Positions 1 through 11,990 of a stretch of DNA of 64,000 bases are shown here, piece after piece. Every line of letters starts with the position of its first letter. Position 1 is the stretch's first letter. The DNA comes from Bufo bufo. Lineage: Eukaryota; Chordata; Amphibia; Anura; Bufonidae. Location: NCBI RefSeq assembly GCF_905171765.1, contig NC_053393.1:70339371-70403370 (forward strand). The letters are read 5' to 3'. Under the pieces are notes generated by a model. It was not told where the DNA came from, made no database searches, and saw only the letters and a list, made by a program, of their open reading frames with translations. Position numbers and translations under genes: made by a program.

Positions 1-2000
1 TATTGATACGCCGAATAAGATTCAGAGGTAAGTTCTCCCAAGCTTCTAATTTTTTAGTACAATACTGCACTGTAGGAACAACATTCAGGTCATAAAACTT
101 CGCTACCTCTTTATGAATAATAATCCCTAAATATGTAAATTGCTCAACAATTTGAAGCCTAGTATTCAATGAGATGTGAGTTGGAATAAATCCATCAATT
201 GGGCAGAGACTTGACTTGGCCCAGTTCACACGAAGCCCCGAGAAGCCTCCAAAATGGTCCACAACCTGTAAGAGGGTATCTAAAGACTTCCCTGGATCCG
301 CTAGGTATACCAACATGTCATCGGCGTATAGCGAGAGTTTCTCTGTAATTCCCGCTATTTCCCAACCTTCTATGTTTGAGTCAGAGGAAATGAGTATCGA
401 CAGAGGCTCCATTATTAATGCGAATAACAAGGGGGAGAGAGGGCAGCCCTGTCTCGTGCCTCTACCTAAGGGGAAGGGATACAATGTATACCCATTCACT
501 CTGACTCTTGCTGAGAGAGATCTATAAAGCATCTGTAGCCAATGCAGAAATTTCGCAGGGAACCCCATACGCCCTAGCACCGCCCACATAAAGTCCCACT
601 CTACTGAGTCAAAAGCTTTTTCGTTATCCAAGGAAGCGAGGACCCTCATACCTTGATTATCATGTTTAACCTGAAGATTAGTGAACAAACGTCTGAGATT
701 AATGTCGGTAGTCTTCCCAGGCATGAAACCCGACTGATCTACCCCCACCAAGGAGAGAATTACCTCCCTCAATCTCAATGCCAGTATCTTTGCAAAGATT
801 TTGAAGTCGAGATTCAGAAGTGAGGTAGGCCGATAAGAGCTAAATTGATCCGATGGCTTCCCCTGCTTATGTATTACTACTATTGTCACCTCCGAAAAAG
901 AAGGAGGCAGACAACCTTGTTCCAGCGCATATCTCAACAGCTTCCCCATTCTAGTAGCAAGATCTTTTGAAAAACGCTTATACCATTCAGCTGGAAATCC
1001 ATCAGGACCCGGGGTCTTTTTGGTTGCTAAAGAGTTAATGGCAGTTTAAATCTCGGAATCAGATATGTCCGCCGCCAGGGCCTCCCTATCCTCCCTATCC
1101 AGTGAGGGGATGTTAATACCTGCAAGAAATTTGGCAATCTCTCCCGGAGGGTTCGTGGTTTTGGGGGCATACAAGTTCGTATAGTAGGAGGCAAACTGAC
1201 GACAAACATCTTTAGGCTCCCTCAACAACACTCCCTGGTCATTCAATACTCCCGCTACTATCGTTTGTTGGGTCTCAGATCTAGCCAGATAAGCCAAAGC
1301 TCTACCACATTTATCCCCATCTGAAAAAAATGGTTTGTCTCTGGCTCAAGAGTTTCTTTTGAGTATACTCAGTTAAATGCAGAGTAAACCTACGCTGTGC
1401 ATCTAGCCACAAATTCTGGTTCGCACTACAAGGATCTAGAATGTACATCTTCTTGCTCTCTACCAGTTCTCTCTCCAACTTCGAACGCTTAATAGTTAAT
1501 TCCTTTCTGTGGGTTGCTATTGCAGAAATCAATGCCCCCCTCGCCACCGACTTAAAAGCGTCCCATTCCACTAGGGGATTTACAGATCCTTCATTCTCCA
1601 TCCAATAGTTTCCCATGACATCTAGACATTCACTCACCACCGGTAAAACTTCCAACCACATGGAATTTAAGCGCCATTGTTTATCCGCTGAAGCTAACAG
1701 TTGGGACAGAATCAGAAGGAGGGGGGAATGATCCGAAACGCCTCTTGGCAGATAATCACTAGACCTGACATAGGGAGACAAATCTTTACTGATAAAGGCC
1801 AAGTCTATACGGGATAAGGAGCCAGTGGAGGCCGAGTAGCACGAGAATTGCGCATCTGTGGAATGTAAATGGCGCCACGTCTCCACCAGATTATAGGTAT
1901 CAGCCCAACATGAAAGCGCATTGTTGTGAGAGGCCTGGGGATTCAATCTGTCTCGTATTGGATCCAAAGTGGCATTATAATCACCCATAATAATGTAGGG

Positions 2001-3143
2001 TGTGGCGAAACCAACCTCGCCACTGGGTTTTGGAGAGGCCTGTTTACCAGCCTCTTGCCCTACGACTATGGCTCCGGGACATATTACCCTTCAAGAACAG
2101 TGTAACAGAACTATGCCGCATGTCTGGACTGTTAATGGGACCGAACGCGGTCAGCGGTGTATACTAAAGATTCTGTGGAACTAAAATCGGATGCGCAAAT
2201 ACACGAACACCGCTGACCCTTACCTTCTTCCATACGGAACTTTCAGCTCCAGAGACTAAGTCCCGTTCGAAGATGGGACTTAGTAGTTTTTCTGCATGAA
2301 ATTGACCGACCGCACAGCCCAAATCTATGGAACTGTTTTGGGCAGGAAATTGTGCTTGCGGTCGGTCATAAAGGACTTCTACTTAACTTTTGATCTGCTG
2401 GAGGGATTTGTGTGATTTTTGGAAGTGGTTATATTTGATGTATGCTGAGTTTAAATATGTAATTTTTATGGAGATGGAATGTATGGTTTTAAAGTTATAG
2501 AGTATGTTTAAAAACTGTATTTTTACTGTCTGTGATAGTTATGTTAATCCATAATTATATCACAGACCGAAGGGAGGATTTTGTGTGTTTGGGTGGGGAT
2601 TCCTGTCCTGTTGTCTCTCTGTGTGTATTGGCGATGTCCTTTGTCCTGAGAGATAATTGAATTACTTCTCGGTTGTCTCCAGGACAGAGGATATTGTGTA
2701 TTCGTCTGTCTGTGATGATTGCATCAACCCAGTGTGAGGTAATTCTATCACGGAGAGAGGGGAGGATTTTGTGGGGATGTGTTGTAATATATTGATTGGT
2801 TGTATTTCAAACCCCTGTGGGCAGTACTATGTTTTTGGTTTGTGAATAAAAGAGGCTGTACGTGAAGTACAGTCAGTTCCTGTTTTAACCCTCAAGGTGA
2901 AGTGTCGTCTCATTCTTGGGGGGAGGATTTATGGTATGCTGTTCCAGTTTGACTGCTAGGAGTGTAAACCTATTCGTATGGTTCCTATTCAACTGTCTAC
3001 AGCATTCATATGCTTGAAGAGGATATATATGCTTCTTCGGTTCGGTGATTGTGGTGTCTGCCAGAGTGCTTGGAACCCTCAGGAAAACGCTAGGAGCATC
3101 GTCAACAGAGGTACCCAGTCGGGGTGCCAGGTGATCCGTTACA
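2001..3143 (+). mobile_element. solo LTR, 1143 bp
   Basis: The segment starts TGTGGCG, ends GTTACA and is flanked by the 5-bp direct repeat TAGGG at 1996-2000 and 3144-3148. It splits the endonuclease of L1 copy A exactly: the residues before it end in VMPY and those after it begin IIMGDYNA. An AATAAA at about 2846 suggests plus orientation with U3 to its left. No internal coding region is present, so this is a solo LTR left by recombination of a retrovirus-like or other LTR element. It is not the LTR of the ERV at 25.6-34.4 kb. Short open frames inside it are not supported as genes. Confidence 0.85.
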
Positions 3144-3451
3144 TAGGGCATCACTGGAAACATTGCTATCTTAGCTATAATCAGGTCTAGGACTTCTCTG
3201 CGAAACGGCGGTGGGATATAAAGGCCCACAATTAAATATTGCAACGCTCTGATACTGGCATGTAGAATCACATATCTGTCCTGAGGATCTAATTGTACAG
3301 AGATTATTTGAAACGGGAGTACACTGCGTGATATGTAGGGCCTATCCAGGGGCGCCACAAAGCAAGTACTTTTCTCCCTTACAGGTGCGTTTCCTGTAGT
3401 AAGACAATATCTGGATTGTATTTCTTTAGATAATTAAACATTAAGGACCTC

Positions 3452-4597
3452 TGTCACGCCCATGTGCATGGTCGTGACTCCTTGGGAGCGGCATGCAGTT
3501 GCCCGCGGTCTGGGTGTTTTGTCAACCGCAGCTGGGGGCTGTTAGTAGTTTGCCTCTAGTGCGGTTGCCGCGGACAACAGGTGTTTGTTGGCAGTGTAGC
3601 AGCCTGAGCTGGTTGCTAGGCGCCTCACTGTTGATGCGTGCAGTTGCCTCTGGCTATGTGTGTGTGTATGTATGCACTTTCTATGTCTGGTGTGCACGAG
3701 GTTTATGTATGTGTGCACTGTGACACTTCCCTTCACTTGTGGCTGCCCGTGGCAACGTGTGGTGTTGTATACATGTGGTGGCAGTGTCTCGGCCCTCTGG
3801 CTGTTTCCCTGGACATGGTTGCCACGCATGTCGTTGCCGGCGGTAACAGCTGCACTTTGATTGTTGTTTGTACACTTCTCCTTTAAGTGGCAGTCTTCCC
3901 TTGCCTGGTGTAGGAAGGGTTAACTCCCTTCCTTGTGTGTGAACACTGGGTGTGTCTGTGTGTGGCCACTTGGGGCTATTTAGCTCCTGCTGGATGCCAG
4001 ACTCTGAGGGGTACTTCAGCCATGGTTAGCTTGAGTCATCCTCCTGGTTATTTACCATCTGCCAGTGAGGGCCACCCTTGTGGTCATAAGTTTATGTATA
4101 ATGTGATGAAGATGTTTCTTTGGTCTCTTTGTTTCTTTGCAGCTATGGTTTCCTGGGTTCCTGTGTGATGTGTGGTATGTGCTGTGTCCGTTTGTATTGT
4201 TGTGGACAGCAGCACTTGTACATGGGTTCCAGGCTGTGTGTCTGTGGCAGGTAGGTGTTGTACTAGTTGCATTTACCTGCCATTGCCATAAGCTGTTTAT
4301 GTTCCCCTTTCTTTGCAGCTTGGCCAGTGAGACTCCTGTTCGTCCATATCTAGGAGGAACAGGTCGTCTTACCCTGCTCCTAGTTCAGGGCCACCCTGAG
4401 GGCTAGTAGGGACCCCAAGGTTCCGGAGTATGAGCCCTCCTACCATCAGGGTCGGCTCATACAGCTAGGAGTCAGGGTCAGTATTAGGGACGCGATAGGA
4501 GGTGACCTGCTCCCTGATCCTGTGGTCCTGGCAGAGTAGCGACCAACATTTTCAGACATCGCACAGCTGAGGGTTTTCCCAATCCTCAGCCGTGACA
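3452..4597. mobile_element. solo LTR, 1146 bp, different family
   Basis: The segment begins TGTCACGCCC and ends CCGTGACA, with the 5-bp duplication ACCTC at 3447-3451 and 4598-4602. It sits in the first part of the L1 copy A endonuclease; the reading IKR lies on one side and LMFNYLKKYNPD on the other. TG...CA ends, a 7-bp terminal inverted repeat (TGTCACG/CGTGACA), a 5-bp duplication and the absence of coding sequence fit a solo LTR. It is not similar to the LTR at 2001-3143. It is rich in GT runs near 3655-3700. Orientation could not be decided because no clear polyadenylation signal is visible. Confidence 0.8.
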
Positions 4598-4974
4598 ACC
4601 TCTTGATCTTATTGTTAAGACCCTAAATGTTCCAGGAAAGTAGTTTAATTAACGCCATTTTACCCACCAGAAAACAAACATCCTACGCCTCAGACTGATG
4701 AAGGAACATTCACACACACACATACACACCCTATCATAGATAATTTCAAAACATACACCCTCACCAACCCACCCCACCCTAGCCTTCCCAACCCACCCTG
4801 CCCAAACCGCCCTAACATGGTTGAGCCTATATCCCTTAACTAGCAACTTTCGGGTATGTTCGCCCTATCCTAACATTTCAGTAACCATTAGTTGGTATCT
4901 ATAGTTATTGTTAGAATTATGTTATAGAGCATAAGCTTTGAACTTGCATAATGGAGTCTCCTGCCTTGATATAA

Positions 4975-5430
4975 AATTGAAGATTTTCCTAGTTTTAATG
5001 AAGGAAAATCTAGATTATATGAAAGACAGGAGACGAACATTATCCCACCCTACTGTCTCCTCTCTATTAGTCTGAAACATCTTTCATCCTCATGACTATT
5101 CTTGAACGGGTCATCAAATCCTACTACAATCTCCAACCAGTGTTATTACCATGGATGTTTACATTTTCTTCATGCATCCTGTTATCCTTCACCATCTCAT
5201 CAAGAAAGAAGGAAGTTCACATGATTGATTAGACCTTATATGACCTATGCTGCCTTTTGATTGGCTGTTTGTGAACACTGATTTACATATCTTATGTAAA
5301 TTTTTCAGTTTTACATTGTTAACTGTTTGCTGCTGGGAGTAAAAAAGAAAGATCTTAAAGCATAATGTTCATCTCCTGTCTTTCATAAAATCTATATTTT
5401 CCTTCATTAAAACTAGGGAAATCTTCAATT
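4975..5430. repeat. foldback element with about 68-bp inverted arms
   Basis: The arm at about 4975-5042 (AATTGAAGATTTTCC onward) is the near-perfect reverse complement of about 5362-5430, around a 320-bp centre without a coding frame. This is the form of a non-autonomous inverted-repeat transposon. No convincing target duplication was found, so its superfamily is open. Confidence 0.65.
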
Positions 5431-5637
5431 ATTTCTGTTTCCAGTCACTCTGGCAACTCAAGAAGCTGGGGCTTGTCTGGTATGCATAGCACCCCTGCCA
5501 GTACAAAATGCATAGTGATGTGAACTCCTGACACAACACCAGAAAACTGACACACTAAATTTAGTAAATGTGGGCCATAAGGCTTTGGCTGGCTGCAGCC
5601 ACCACTAGAGGGAGTTTAGGAGCTTAAAGGGAACCTG

Positions 5638-5997
5638 TCACCTCTACTATGCTACCCTCACTGAGCGTTTCTAAATGTTCATTGTGTTACCCTAAACATA
5701 TAAATTACACTTTTCATTTCATTTGCAGACAAATTCAATAAGTATTATGCATTTTTGTACTTCCCGCATTTTATGCAAATTAACATAAAAGAGTCATATC
5801 TTACTTGTGTGACCAGAGAAGAGTCATATTTTCAAGCTCTGACTCATCTCAGGTTAATTTGCATATGTATCAAATCTGGTTTTTTACACAATAAAAGCAC
5901 ACAGAGCTATGGGGACTGGGTATTGCGGATGTGCTAGCGGCCATCTAGCAACCCATGTCCTCAGCTCTATACACAAAATCCCGGTGGCAGGTTCCCT
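5638..5997. mobile_element. T2/Kolobok-like MITE
   Basis: The element runs from AGGGAACCTGTCACC to its inverted counterpart GGTGGCAGGTTCCCT, flanked by TTAA at 5634-5637 and 5998-6001. TTAAAGGRR ends with TTAA duplications match the T2 MITE family known from Xenopus, which is related to Kolobok transposons. It carries no coding region and must have been mobilised in trans. Confidence 0.8.
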
Positions 5998-7600
5998 TTA
6001 AACGGGTTGGGCTAGAATGGGATAGTTTTTAGCAAATACCCCCTTCCTCCCACTTAGTCAGAACAGTAAAAGGAAGCTTATATATCTGCATCCCAGCACT
6101 GGCTCCCAGACCCTTCTTTTCCAGCCGTGGGTTGTTCGCTGGCCTCCCTCACTGAAAACATCCACTTTGACATTGCCGCAGCAAAATCACTGGCCGCAAC
6201 GGAGACTGGATCCCCTTGCATCATGTGACCATTTGTCATGACATAAGGGGAGCAGGTCATCACTGCAGCCAGTGATTGGCTGCAGGCAATGTCAAACCAG
6301 ATGTTTACAGCGATGGAGTCCAGCGGAGCATCGCAGGTCTGGAAGAGAAAGAGCAGTGAGCCAGCGCTGGGAAGCACGTGAGTAAGCTTCCCTTTACAGG
6401 TCTGGCCAAGGGAGGTGGCTTGTCTAAACCCCCCTCTATTCTTGCACAACCCCGTTCCCCTTTAATGTATACTGTGTATACATTGCACTCAATAATACGG
6501 TAGTATGCGGCAAGCTCCCTCTAGTGGTGGCTGCATGCATTCAGAACATGATATTCTAAATCTATATCTATGCTGGGGATTTGGAGCTCCAACCTCAATA
6601 AAGATTTCGAACTTAAAAATGACATGGTGATAACTGATGACGAAGCCTTGCCTAGATAAACCTGATTTGTTCCTCAAGCTCAGGAGATGGTATTTTCTGA
6701 TGTAAAATCTGCTCCGTTTGCTCAAGCAAAAAAGAAATCATGACTTTATGTCTTGTCAAAACACCAACCTCCACTCCTTCCTCTCCTAGGGTGAAATCAC
6801 TTGAGACAATGACTTGGTATCCCAGGAAACTGCTATCCTATGAAAATATCTTCATGTACATTGCCGCAACCTGCCCACCTATTCTACTAAGGGAAGCATA
6901 TTACTGTGTCAATGGGAGCTGGAGTCACGAGTGAAGGAAGGGGCAGTGGAATCACAGCACGTCTCCTGCATTACTCATATTCTTCTATCCGGATACATTA
7001 AATAATTGATGATATAAAACGTCTTTGTTCTTGTAACATTCCAGATGTAAACTGCTGCCGTCTCTATGAAACAGATTCATTGTAAAATCTAGGAGAAAAC
7101 GGTGGATGGAAGCAGAAGGCGCGCACGCCATCTCCATGGAAACTAGCGCCCAGCGTTGTCTAGTCTCAAGTAATCAACCTTTATTCTTTGTTATCCTAGT
7201 AAATTACTAGAACTTCCCATGTAATACCACCGATTCCCCGGAGAGCCAGGACGTCACTGCTTTTATTATGGTCACGCAAAATTTAATATATTTGACTTTT
7301 TTGCAGGAAGGAAAACAAATCAAATGGCAACGGTTCGTTAACTCTGCAAAGACCAACGCTGAGCGTCGTAGAGATCATTAGCGCCTGACCTGTCACAGTT
7401 ATGTCCACAGTAATTACAGGAACATCGATCATGCCAATAGATTCATCCCAGAGGATACGCTTTTATCATAATGGTAGCTGCACTAATTAAAGGAAAACTT
7501 CAACCTGTAGCTAAGTCTCTGCTATCTCCTGCCATGCAAAGTTATAGTCCCCAGAGATCCCCATCTTGGACTGGCTGCAGACTGAGCACCACTAGCATTA
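5998..7600. other. anonymous DNA with inverted repeats
   Basis: No gene is supported. An imperfect inverted repeat spans about 6066-6402 (arms near GTAAAAGGAAGCTTA and TAAGCTTCCCTTTAC). Inverted copies of CTCCCTCTAGTGGTGGCTGC lie near 5594-5615 and 6509-6530, on either side of the T2-like MITE and this foldback, suggesting an outer repeat unit. The remaining bases up to 7600 show nothing recognisable. Confidence 0.4.
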
Positions 7601-7755
7601 CATATGCCAGGGATGGCCAACCTGAATCTCTCCAGCTGTTGCCAAACTACAACTCCCGGCATGCCCAGAGAGCCGACAGCTATCAGCCTACAGCAGGACA
7701 TGGTGGGAGTTTTACAACAGCTGGAGAGCCGCAGGTTGGCCATCCCTGGCATATG
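7601..7755. repeat. short palindromic MITE-like repeat
   Basis: CATATGCCAGGGATGGCCAA at the left end is mirrored by TTGGCCATCCCTGGCATATG at the right end, giving a 155-bp hairpin with an inner block around CAACTCCCGGCATGCC. There is no coding potential. It resembles dispersed foldback repeats, but no target duplication is visible. Confidence 0.6.
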
Positions 7756-8320
7756 CCATTTGGGGCGCAGCCTGCCTCTGAAATGCATGAAGCAGCGGAT
7801 CATTTTCTCACTGAAAGGTGTTGTCCGAGTTAAATAAAAAAAAAAAAGGAAAGGAACCTATTAAAATAATTTTAAAAACCTTATATTTACTGTTCCAGCC
7901 CTCTCTGCTCCAATCCTCCCCACTGGGCTTTGTTTTCCTGACGGCAAATGCCTCACATGACTGCTGCAGCCAATCACTGTCTTCAACAGTCTTGTGCTGT
8001 TAACTTAAAATACAAGAAGTCTCTAATCTTTGTGGTTACTTATCGGCGCTGCAGATCCACCAAGCGACGTGGGTAAAGTTCGCTTCACAGTCAAAGTTCC
8101 AATAAATGTTGATCGCGCTGCCTTATGAGTGTAGAGTTCCAATCCCAGATCCTTATTCCAAATTTTCAGTTGTTTCACCTTGTAGCCAAACAATCGGTTA
8201 CCAGAGGCTGGTGCACAAATAGTGAAGTTCCACCAGGTAGTTCCGCAATTCGCAGGTTTTATTCTACTTACAAAAGGACATAAAATTTTAGCCTTAAAAT
8301 CAATATGTTTTCATCAAAAG

Positions 8321-8365
8321 TCCACCCAACCCGGGTTTCGCCAGTCCAGCTTCGTCAGGGGCGAT
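8321..8365 (-). ncRNA. hammerhead ribozyme-like motif, left arm
   Basis: Reading the minus strand: stem I strand CGCCC, core CTGACGA, a weak stem II, then GAAA, a self-complementary helix III (ACCCGGGT), a GUU cleavage triplet and the closing stem I strand GGGTG. Stem I pairs over five positions with one G-U. This order fits a type I hammerhead. The weak point is stem II, which forms only about three pairs after an extra A, so catalysis may need a dimer or may be lost. Confidence 0.5.
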
Positions 8366-8770
8366 GGTATCCTCCCACCACAGGTGCAGTATTTATTGAG
8401 CCAAGATCCCTTCCATGGACCGCCCATAAATGCAAAACCTTTTTTTTTTTTTTTTCCCCTTCTTTATTTGGATGCTCATCAGGACTCAAGCAATAATAAA
8501 TAAACATATTCCCTAAAGCCTGCAAGGGCTAGCGGTATTCTGACACAAAATAAAACAATTAATCAACTTTACAGAGCATATAATTCACACATAACTACTA
8601 ACCCTCTATTTTCCATTCATAAAAGTCACGTAGTGACACTCCGATCATATGGTTCCCCAGTCCTGATGAGCATCCAAATAAAGAAGAAGAAAAAAAAAAA
8701 AGTTTTGCATTTATGGGCGGTCCATGGAAGGGATCTTGGCTCAATACTGCACCTGTGGTGGGAGGATACC

Positions 8771-8816
8771 ATCGCCCCTGACGAAGCTGGACTGGCGAAA
8801 CCAGGGTTGGGTGTAC
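8771..8816 (+). ncRNA. hammerhead ribozyme-like motif, right arm, mutated
   Basis: This is the inverted sister of the motif at 8321-8365. The core CTGACGA and GAAA are kept, but helix III reads ACCAGGGT instead of a perfect palindrome, which breaks one pair. It is probably a decaying copy. The two motifs face away from each other on the two arms of the same element. Confidence 0.4.
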
Positions 8817-9091
8817 TTTTGATGAAAACATATTGATTTTAAGGCTGAAATTTTATGTCCTTTTGTAAGTAGAATAAAACCTGCGAATTGCGAAACTACC
8901 TGGTGGAACTTCACTATTTGTGTTATAACTTCCCTCTTCTGTAGGTGTACGTGAGTGCACCAGCCTCTGGAAACCGATTGTTTGGCTACAAGGTGAAACA
9001 ACTGCGCATTTGGAATCAGGATCTGGGATTGGAATTCTACACTCATAAGGCAGCGCGATCAACATTTATTGGAACCTAGTCTTGTGCTGTT

Positions 9092-9729
9092 GCCGTCTTG
9101 TGATTGGCTGCAGGGTTGACGTGCGGTATATGGGCATGTCGTCACTGCAGTGGCGGGGAGGATTAGAGCGGCAGGGAACATCTGGACGCCCTATAGCTAC
9201 CTTACCGCAGGTAATCCATATCGTTTCTTTGTACCTTATTGAGATAATGAGACAGAAACTGTAGCTCATGCACGCCTAATTCCCCCAATTCAGTTCTTCA
9301 AAGGAGGGTAAGCTAATATTCTTCATCAGTGATGTAAAAATTATGGAATATTATACAGAGCATTTGAAATGACTGCAATTCAGGGGAATTGCTAGGTTAA
9401 AACATTTGGGGCCTAGGCCCCTGATGTTTTGTCCCAGGCCCCGAATTTCCTGCCTGCCAGCTAGGTACAACTACACTGCCCTCCTCAGCACAGCAATACA
9501 ATTGAATCTAATGCACTGAAAAGCTGAAGGACCTGTGATGACATCACAGGTCATGTGACCAGTAAAATAGGCAGTGGTTGAGAAGGACCTGCGATTATGT
9601 CACCATCATGTGACCAGTGCAGGAGAGGAGGGCAGTGAAAAGGAGAAGTTCTGGGGGAAGAAGCTTTGGTGAGGCATCTGTTATTGGGTTGAAGGTGCAG
9701 TCTGATACACCAGTTTTAGGGTGTATTTA
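9092..9729. other. anonymous DNA
   Basis: No gene is supported. A short palindrome (GGGGCCTAGGCCCC, near 9410) and repeated CATGTGACCAG blocks near 9550-9620 are the only structures seen. Confidence 0.5.
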
Positions 9730-10254
9730 TTTTAAATTAGGGCTGAACCGATTACTCGATTGAATCGAGTAATTTGACACCAAAAAATCCTCGATGCAAA
9801 TTTTTTGCATCGGAGATTTGTTTATGTCACGTGACCATGGAGCGGGAGTGAAGCGCTTGCTACCACTCCATGGTCTCCCGCTGGCCCACAATACTCACCT
9901 TTCCAGCAGGGGACCTCCGGACACTCTACAGCACATCCATGGTCCCGCGCTGCACTGACCTCCTGAAGTACGCACGCCGTGACCTGACACGCTGTGTGAT
10001 AGCACACGCAGAGCAGCACGGAACGATAGTGTGTTGGCGGCGCCCCTGCTGGAAAGGTAAGTTGGTGCAACTAAGGTCGGGCGCCCGGAGTGCACAGTGT
10101 CAAAGCAACCAATTACGCTGTGCACTCCGGGTGTCAGAAGGAGCAGGGGGGGAGATGATTTCACAAGGGGGGAGAGCTGCTGGCACAAGGGAGAGAGCTG
10201 CTGGCACAAGGGGGGGGGGGGGAGAGCTGCTGGCACAAGGGGGGGAGCTGCTGG

Positions 10255-11283
10255 TGCAGTAAGCCGGATTGGGACAGATGCACACTGGCGCAATATTAAT
10301 AGTTTTTAGTTCGTGACGCCAATTGCAGCTTGCGCAGGTACTGTAACAGGGCCCTTTAAGATGTTATAACTCACGTACCAGGTGAGGAATGTCAGAGGGG
10401 GATAATGTCTCTGTGTAATGTCAACGATGTCTCCTACCTGGGTACGGCTGGACTCCTGGATCCTGGCTCACATGCAATAAATTGAGTGTGGTTAATAGGA
10501 GTAATTGAGGAATTAATGAGATCCAAACAGGTAATATGATCCAACTTGTCTTTACTTAATGGGTGCAGCATAAATCCATATGAGTACAGCAATAGTCTTT
10601 AGGTCCCAGCAGGTATTGGCAATGTATGGCAGGGGTTAATGCCTCTTCTGCTCCTATACTATATGCCTGGAGAATCTGGCAGGTATTTATCTTCTGCTCT
10701 GTCTGTCGTCTGCTTGATATGGGCCTGACTAGCTGAGGAGGAATTTGGCTTCTCCTGGTCTTTGGATAAGTACTCACAGGACTGCTCGCAGGGTATGATG
10801 GCTTCTTCCTGGAGATCTTTAGTTCTGGAGATGGCTGCTTGCTTGTCAACCAGCTGAGGAAGATGACTCAGGCTGGGAAGGGTGATCCTGGGCCTCAGCC
10901 GAGGCTTGGATCCTAGGTTGGGATCCCTGTTTCTGGGAGCTCCTACCAACACAGCCTTCCCCAAGGAGGGGGGCTGGTACACACTGGATCTAACTGGTTT
11001 CTTCCCTCCCTTGCTGCAGGGCATGGGTCAGCCCACTTCTGCTCAAAGAGGAGGGGGGACTAAACTGGAATGTACTATTCCAGTCTAGGTATACTAAACT
11101 GAACTAAACACATTGCTTCCACCTGCTGGTGTACATGGAAATTACAGCAAAATACATAAAACAGGCCTGGATAATGCATATAACGGAAAATACATTGTTA
11201 GATTACACAAGATGGCAATACATATGCACCTGACATGTTGTAGCAGGGAGAAAGAGTTTAGTGACATACTCTGGGATGTTACA
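10255..11283. mobile_element. solo LTR, 1029 bp, inside a minisatellite
   Basis: The segment starts TGCAGTAAGC and ends GATGTTACA, with a 4-bp duplication CTGG at 10251-10254 and 11284-11287. It cuts one repeat unit of the flanking 22-bp minisatellite cleanly into two halves, which fixes both ends. No internal coding region is present. A possible AATAAA lies near 10488 on the plus strand. The family is not recognised and it is unlike the two LTRs in L1 copy A. Confidence 0.7.
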
Positions 11284-11716
11284 CTGGCACAAGGGGTAGA
11301 GAGCTGCTGGCACAAGGGGGAGAGCTGCTGGCACAAGGTTGGGGAGAGTTGTTGGCACAAGGGGGTCAGATGATGGCACAAGGGGGATCTGCTGGCACAA
11401 GGGGGAGAGCTGCTGGCACAAGGGGGGGAAAGCTGCTGGCACAAGGGGGGAGAGCTGCTGGCACAAGGGGGGGAGAGCTGCTGGCACAAGGGGGGGAGAG
11501 CTGCTGGCACAAGAGGGGGGAGCTGCTGGCACAAGGGGGGAAGCTGCTGGCACAAGGGGAAAGAGCTGCTGGCACAAGGGGGGAAGAGCTGCTGGCACAA
11601 GGGGTAGAGCTGCTGATACAAGGGGGGAGAGCTGCTGGCACAAGGGGGAAGAGCTGCTGGCACAGGGGGAGACCTGCCGGCAAAGGGGGAGAGCTGCTGG
11701 CACAAGGGGGAAGAGC
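11284..11716. repeat. 22-bp minisatellite
   Basis: About 20 tandem copies of a unit close to GAGCTGCTGGCACAAGGGGG, varying mainly in the length of the G run. The same unit continues to the left of the solo LTR at about 10145-10254. The G-run variation shifts the frame between units, so the open frames read through it are accidental. Confidence 0.9.
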
Positions 11717-11990
11717 TTATGGCCCTGGGGTGGGGAAGAGCTGATGGCTCTGAGGTGGGGGAGAGCTGATGGCTCTGAGGTGGGGGAGAGCTGATGGCTC
11801 TGAGGTGGGGGAGAGCTGATGGCTCTGAGGTGGGGGAGAGCTGATGGCTCTGAGGTGGGGGAGAGCTGATGGCTCTGGGGTGGGGGAGAGCTGATGGCTC
11901 TGGGTGGGGGAGAGCTGATGGCTCTGGGGTGGGGGAGAGCTGAAGGCACTGGGGTGGGGGAGAGCTGAAGGCTTTGGGGGAACGGAGCTG
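11717..11990. repeat. 25-bp minisatellite
   Basis: About ten tandem copies of a unit close to GAGCTGATGGCTCTGAGGTG plus a G run. It abuts the 22-bp array and shares the GAGCTG-TGGC backbone, so it probably arose from it. It is followed by degenerate units to about 12050 and then the hAT end. Confidence 0.85.

Larger units (their letters stand above)
1..4658 (-). pseudogene. L1 ORF2 (endonuclease-reverse transcriptase), copy A, broken
   Basis: ORF2 of LINEs nicks target DNA and reverse-transcribes the element RNA. Reading leftwards, the start is the ATG at 4658 (MALIKLLSWN), followed soon by an in-frame TAG. The endonuclease continues through QETHL near 3.4 kb and PPPFRREVLD near 3.19 kb, and after the LTR at 2001-3143 resumes with GDYNATLDP at about 1985. 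The RT part contains YADDMLV near 305-340, the catalytic YADD box. Several frame changes and stops occur between 1350 and 1000, so no complete protein can be made. Removing the two LTRs and one copy of each duplication restores continuity of the endonuclease region. The downstream part of ORF2 lies outside the window. Confidence 0.85.
1..4970 (-). mobile_element. L1/Tx1-type LINE, copy A, 5' part in the window
   Basis: The minus strand encodes ORF2 of an L1-type LINE, entering the window inside the segment after the RT domain and running back to the ORF2 start near 4658. The spacer upstream of ORF2 can be followed to about 4860-4970; no ORF1 is seen, so the copy looks 5'-truncated or degraded there. 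Its ORF2 is clearly related to copy D at 54.2-60.0 kb: the residues at the window edge (KLEAWENLPL) recur in copy D near 58.32 kb. Two LTR insertions (2001-3143 and 3452-4597), each with a 5-bp target duplication, interrupt it, so it is older than both. The exact 5' boundary is uncertain. Confidence 0.85.
8002..9077. mobile_element. Penelope-like inverted-repeat element with hammerhead motifs
   Basis: Arms of about 400 bp (about 8097-8490 and 8655-9077) are reverse complements of each other around a 160-bp centre. The whole is flanked by the 14-bp repeat AGTCTTGTGCTGTT at 7988-8001 and 9078-9091, a length expected from target-primed insertion rather than a cut-and-paste transposon. Each arm carries a hammerhead-like core (CTGACGA...GAAAC). 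Penelope-like retroelements are known to carry hammerhead ribozymes in their terminal repeats and often to have an inverted partial copy at one end. No reverse transcriptase remains, so this is a terminal-repeat-only or non-autonomous derivative. Assignment to Penelope-like elements is an inference. Confidence 0.65.

Noticed and set aside
216..527. Plus-strand frame resembling one on the minus strand at 57847-58152
   Set aside because: Both are antisense shadows of the L1 reverse transcriptase. Their similarity only shows that copies A and D are related.
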